From contig NZ_JABWGN010000018.1 of assembly GCF_013363975.1 (NCBI RefSeq), positions 164,266 through 228,265 on the forward strand: a stretch of DNA of 64,000 nt, read 5' to 3'. Each line of letters begins with the position of its first letter. Within the stretch, counting starts at the first letter, position 1. Shown here piece by piece: positions 60,481 to 64,000 of the stretch. A model generated the notes under the pieces. It searched no databases. It saw only the letters and a program-made list of their open reading frames with translations, and was not told the DNA's origin. Source of the DNA: Nonomuraea montanisoli (lineage in GTDB: Bacteria > Actinomycetota > Actinomycetes > Streptosporangiales > Streptosporangiaceae). The translations under genes were made by a program, and so were the position numbers.

Positions 60481-63299
60481 GGCGCGACGGCGGCGGCCGG
60501 ATCGACCGCTCCCGGGTGCTGCGCTTCCGGTTCGACGGGCAGGAGTACACCGGCCACCCCGGTGACACCCTGGCCTCCGCGCTGCTGGCCAACGGCGTGC
60601 GCCAGGTCGCGACGAGCGTCAGGCTGGGCCGCCCGCGCGGCGTCTTCGCCGCGGGCGGCGAGGAGCCCAACGCGGTCGTCCAGATCGAGGAGCCGTTCCC
60701 CGAGCCGATGCTGACCGCCACCACCGTCGAGCTGTACGACGGCCTGGTGGCCCGCAGCCTCGCCGGTCAGGGGCGGCTGGCCGCCGGGCCCGACCCGGCA
60801 CGCTACGACGCCGTCCACGCCCACTGCGACGTCCTGGTGGTCGGCGCCGGTCCGGCCGGACTGGCCGCGGCCCGCGCCGCAGCCGCCACCGGCGCGCGCG
60901 TGATCCTCGCCGACGACCAGCCCGAACCGGGCGGCGGCCTCCTCGGCTCCCGCGACGAGGTGGACGGCGTGCCCGGCGCCGAGTGGGCCGCCGCGACGGC
61001 GGCCCACCTGGAGGAGCAGCCCGAGGTCAGGGTGCTGCGGCGGACCACCGTCTTCGGCTACTACGACGACAACTACCTGGTCGCCGTCGAGCGGCGCACC
61101 AACCACCTGGGCGCGGCGGCTCCCGCACACGTGGCCCGCGAGCGGGTCTGGCGGATCAGGGCGCGGCGGGTGGTGCTGGCCACCGGCGCGCACGAGCGGC
61201 CGATCGCCTTCGCCGGCAACGACCTGCCCGGCGTGATGCTGGCCGGCGCCGCCCGCACCTACGCCACCAGGTACGGCGTGCTGCCGGGCCGCCGGGCCGT
61301 GGTGTTCGCCGCCAACGACGGCGCCTACGCCGCCGCCCTCGACCTCGCCGACGCGGGCGTGGACGTGGCGGCCGTCGTGGACCCGCGGCCCGCCGCCGGT
61401 GAGCTCGTCGCCGCCCGGCTGCGCGAGCGCGGCGTCGAGCTGCTGGCCGGGCACGTGGTGACGGCCGCCCGGGGCGACGGGCAGGTCTCCTCGGTCGAGG
61501 TCTCCCCGGTCTCCTCAGGCGGCGTCTCCTCCATCGACGCCGACCTGCTGCTCGTGTCGGGCGGCTGGAACCCGGTCGTCCACCTGTTCAGCCAGTCGGG
61601 CGGCACGCTGCGCTACGACGAGGCGATCGGCACGCTCGTCCCGGACGCCTCCACCCAGGCGGTCGAGGCGGCCGGGGCCGCCAGGGGCGTGTTCGCGCTG
61701 CCCGGCTGCCTGGCCGACGGCACCGGCGCGGGCGCTCGTGCCGCGTCGGCGTCCCGAGCCGCGTCGGCGTCCCGTCCCGTGGAGGCGCCGCGGGCGGAGG
61801 AGACGCCGGAGGCGGCCCCTCTGGCGTACTGGCTGGTCCCGGCCGACGACTACACGGGCCACTTCGTGGACCTGCAGCGCGACGTGACGGTGGCCGACGT
61901 CCACCGGGCGACCGGCGCCGGGCTGCGCTCCGTCGAGCACGTCAAGCGCTACACCACCGCAGGCACGGCACACGACCAGGGCAAGACCTCCGGCCTGCTG
62001 ACCTCGGCGGTCGTGGCCCAGGCCCTGGGCGTCCCGGTGGCCGAGCTGGGCACGACCACGTTCCGCGCCCCGTACCAGCCCGTGAGCTTCGCGGCGCTGG
62101 CCGGGCGGGACCGCGGCGCGCTGCACGACCCGGTCAGGGTGACGGCGCTGCACGAGTGGCACGTCGCGAACGGCGCGCTGTTCGAGAACGTCGGCCAGTG
62201 GAAGCGCCCCTGGTACTACCCGCGTCCCGGTGAGGACATGGAGGCCGCGGTGCTGCGCGAGTGCGCGGCCGCGCGCGAGGGCGTGGCCGCGATGGACGCC
62301 TCCACCCTCGGCAAGATCGACGTGATCGGCCCCGACGCCGGGGAGTTCCTGGACCGGCTCTACACCAACCTGATGAGCTCGCTGAAGGTCGGCTCCATCC
62401 GCTACGGCGTGATGTGCCGGCCCGACGGGATGGTGTTCGACGACGGCACCGTGATCCGCGTCGCCGACGACCACTTCCTCGTCACGACCACGACCGGCAA
62501 CGCGGCGGCCGTGCTCGACTGGATGGAGGAGTGGCTCCAGACCGAGTGGCCGTGGCTGCGGGTCCACCTCACGTCGGTCACCGAGCAGTGGGCCACGGTC
62601 GCGCTCGTCGGCCCCGGCTCGCGCGAGGTGCTCGCGGGCCTGGCGCCCGGCCTCGCGGTGGGCGTGGACGACTTCCCGTTCATGACGTGGCGCGAGGCGG
62701 AGGTGGCCGGCGTCCCCGCGCGGGTGTGCCGGATCAGCTTCTCCGGCGAGCTGGCCTTCGAGATCAACGTGACGTCCTGGGACGGCCTGCGCCTGTGGAC
62801 GGAGATCATGGACACCGGCCTGGTGACCCCGTACGGGACCGAGACCATGCACGTGCTGCGGGCCGAGAAGGGTTACCCGATCGTCGGCCAGGACACCGAC
62901 GGCACCGTCACGCCGCAGGACCTGGGTATGTCCTGGGTCGTGTCGAAGAAGAAGCCCGACTTCGTCGGCAAGCGCTCCTTCTCGCGGGCCGACACCATGC
63001 GGACGGACCGCAAGCAGCTCGTCGGCCTGCTGCCGGAGGATCCGGAGGTCCTGCTGCCCGAGGGGACCCACCTGGTGTCCACGGGCACGCTGCCGGAGCC
63101 GCCCGTGCCCATGCTCGGCCACGTGACGTCCAGCTACCGCAGCGCGGCGCTGGGCCGCACGTTCGCGCTCGCGCTGGTGCGGGGCGGGCAGGGCCGGCAC
63201 GGCGAGCGGCTGTACGCGCCCGTCGGGGACACGCTGGTGCCCGTCACCGTCACCTCCCACGTCCTGTACGACCCGGAAGGAGCGCGCCGTGATGGCTGA
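60477..63299 (+). CDS. soxA: Sarcosine oxidase alpha subunit
   Basis: 940 aa. The N-terminal ferredoxin-like domain has FDGQEYTGHPGDTLASALLANGV; the NAD site is VVGAGPAGLAAARAAAATGA near 120, with TGAHERPIAFAGNDLPGVM after it. The C-terminal GCV_T folate domain starts around residue 575 and includes GEDMEAAVLRECAAAREGVAAMD. Electrons leave through the flavins to O2, and the methyl group becomes methylene-THF. An Ala/Ser/Arg-rich insert at about residues 418-445 carries an 18-bp DNA duplication (61738-61773) and looks like a recent expansion. Confidence 0.95.
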   Translation: MRRDGGGRIDRSRVLRFRFDGQEYTGHPGDTLASALLANGVRQVATSVRLGRPRGVFAAGGEEPNAVVQIEEPFPEPMLTATTVELYDGLVARSLAGQGRLAAGPDPARYDAVHAHCDVLVVGAGPAGLAAARAAAATGARVILADDQPEPGGGLLGSRDEVDGVPGAEWAAATAAHLEEQPEVRVLRRTTVFGYYDDNYLVAVERRTNHLGAAAPAHVARERVWRIRARRVVLATGAHERPIAFAGNDLPGVMLAGAARTYATRYGVLPGRRAVVFAANDGAYAAALDLADAGVDVAAVVDPRPAAGELVAARLRERGVELLAGHVVTAARGDGQVSSVEVSPVSSGGVSSIDADLLLVSGGWNPVVHLFSQSGGTLRYDEAIGTLVPDASTQAVEAAGAARGVFALPGCLADGTGAGARAASASRAASASRPVEAPRAEETPEAAPLAYWLVPADDYTGHFVDLQRDVTVADVHRATGAGLRSVEHVKRYTTAGTAHDQGKTSGLLTSAVVAQALGVPVAELGTTTFRAPYQPVSFAALAGRDRGALHDPVRVTALHEWHVANGALFENVGQWKRPWYYPRPGEDMEAAVLRECAAAREGVAAMDASTLGKIDVIGPDAGEFLDRLYTNLMSSLKVGSIRYGVMCRPDGMVFDDGTVIRVADDHFLVTTTTGNAAAVLDWMEEWLQTEWPWLRVHLTSVTEQWATVALVGPGSREVLAGLAPGLAVGVDDFPFMTWREAEVAGVPARVCRISFSGELAFEINVTSWDGLRLWTEIMDTGLVTPYGTETMHVLRAEKGYPIVGQDTDGTVTPQDLGMSWVVSKKKPDFVGKRSFSRADTMRTDRKQLVGLLPEDPEVLLPEGTHLVSTGTLPEPPVPMLGHVTSSYRSAALGRTFALALVRGGQGRHGERLYAPVGDTLVPVTVTSHVLYDPEGARRDG

Positions 63300-63867
63300 G
63301 CGCAGGAGTCCGGCCGCGGCTTACGCCGGCCGGTTCGAGGCCGCGTCCCGGGGTGGGGCGCTGCGGCTGGCGGAGCTGCCGTTCCTCACCCAGATCGATG
63401 TGCGCGTCGATCCGTCGTCCCCGGCGGCCGGGGACATCGGGGACGCGCTCGGCGTGCCCCTGCCGGTCGAGCCGGGCACGGCCGTACGGGCCGGGTCGGG
63501 GGCCGACGAGGTGACCGTGGCGTGGCTCGGCCCGGACGAGTGGCTGGTCGTCGCGCCCGAGGGCCACCGGGTGGAGCTGCTGCGCAAGGGGCTCGGCGAC
63601 CGGCACGGGTCGATCGTGGACGTGTCGGCCCAGCGCACCGCCCTGCTGGTCACCGGCCCGCGCGCGCGGGACCTGCTGGCCCACGGCTGCGCCCTCGACC
63701 TGCACCCGGCCGTCTTCGGGCCGGGCGCGTGCGCGCAGACCACGCTGGCCAGGGCCCAGGTCGTGCTGATCCCGCGGGAGGACGGCTTCCTCTTGCTGGT
63801 CCGCTCGTCGTTCGCGGCGTACCTGGCGGAGTGGCTGCTGGACGCGGCGGCGGAATACGTGGCATGA
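63292..63867 (+). CDS. soxG: Sarcosine oxidase gamma subunit
   Basis: 191 aa from the ATG at 63292 behind GGAAGGAGC; a GTG three bases earlier is possible. The SoxG fold is seen in LPFLTQIDVRVDPSS, VAWLGPDEWLVVAPEG, VDVSAQRTALLVTGPRARDLLAHGCALDLHP and the C-terminal LLVRSSFAAYLAEWLLDAA. It pairs with SoxA near the folate domain. It overlaps soxA by 8 bp and sdaA by 4 bp. Confidence 0.93.
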   Translation: MAERRSPAAAYAGRFEAASRGGALRLAELPFLTQIDVRVDPSSPAAGDIGDALGVPLPVEPGTAVRAGSGADEVTVAWLGPDEWLVVAPEGHRVELLRKGLGDRHGSIVDVSAQRTALLVTGPRARDLLAHGCALDLHPAVFGPGACAQTTLARAQVVLIPREDGFLLLVRSSFAAYLAEWLLDAAAEYVA

Positions 63868-64000
63868 GCATCGGCGTCTTCGACCTGTTCAAGGTCGGCA
63901 TCGGCCCGTCGAGCTCGCACACCGGCGGCCCGATGGCCGCCGCGCACAAGTTCGCGCGCGGCCTCGACCAGGACGGCCTGCTCGACCAGGTCGCCCGCGT
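63864..64000 (+). CDS. sdaA: L-serine ammonia-lyase, 3' end outside window
   Basis: Only 45 residues are visible: MSIGVFDLFKVGIGPSSSHT and GGPMAAAHKFARGL, the start of the iron-sulfur L-serine dehydratase. It deaminates serine to pyruvate, the last step of this pathway. It overlaps soxG by 4 bp (ATGA), so it is part of the same operon. Confidence 0.93.
   Translation, partial: MSIGVFDLFKVGIGPSSSHTGGPMAAAHKFARGLDQDGLLDQVAR

Overview
The window is high-GC DNA from a filamentous-type actinobacterium. Support: GC-rich third codon positions, frequent GTG/TTG starts, a Bpa proteasome activator, mycothiol-dependent formaldehyde oxidation, a SigE-family ECF sigma factor, GT87/MptB-like polyprenyl mannosyltransferases and an AICE-type integrated element. 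A Streptosporangiales member (Nonomuraea-like) is my best guess; this is inference, not a database result.

Layout. (1) 1-22300 is core chromosome: two membrane mannosyltransferases flanking a repeat-rich membrane protein, a DUF4446 protein, pheA, serS, a BNR-type membrane protein, a cold-shock protein, a HAD phosphatase, bpa, a quinone oxidoreductase, a large MinD/ParA-like ATPase, tRNA-Ser(TGA), a NUDIX-NYN fusion, a LacI regulator with a GH43 glycosidase, a methyltransferase, and an ECF sigma factor with a coupled membrane beta-propeller protein. Several of these genes have a TAnnnT hexamer 6-7 nt before the start codon, which suggests leaderless mRNAs.

(2) 22305-38251 is a 15.9-kb integrated element bounded by a perfect 26-bp direct repeat. 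Its left end has int-xis-rep with ATGA overlaps, the arrangement of actinomycete integrative and conjugative elements (AICEs). The integrase is frameshifted, the replication initiator looks 5'-truncated, and no transfer gene is seen. Cargo is a Type I restriction-modification operon in the order R-S-M, a lipoprotein, a WXG100-like gene beside a frameshifted large partner, a small membrane protein, a putative SRA-like/PD-(D/E)XK modification-dependent nuclease, and a HAD-fold protein lacking the usual catalytic Asp residues. The right repeat lies inside the 3' end of an M15 peptidase gene. Element and chromosome sequences beyond the repeat both finish that protein with Ser-Gly-Arg-stop, so insertion leaves it intact.

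(3) 39116 to the right edge is a choline/glycine-betaine catabolic locus. ProVWX imports betaine or choline; a GMC dehydrogenase and an aldehyde dehydrogenase make glycine betaine. A Rieske oxygenase with its ferredoxin and reductase demethylates betaine to dimethylglycine. A DMG oxidase gives sarcosine, the heterotetrameric sarcosine oxidase SoxBDAG gives glycine, GlyA makes serine and SdaA makes pyruvate. The released C1 units are handled by S-hydroxymethylmycothiol dehydrogenase, a metallo-beta-lactamase-fold partner, a molybdopterin oxidoreductase (probable formate dehydrogenase) and PurU. An IclR regulator sits in the middle, and a dyad close to TTGCG-N5-CGCAA occurs upstream of the main transcription units, pointing to one local regulon.
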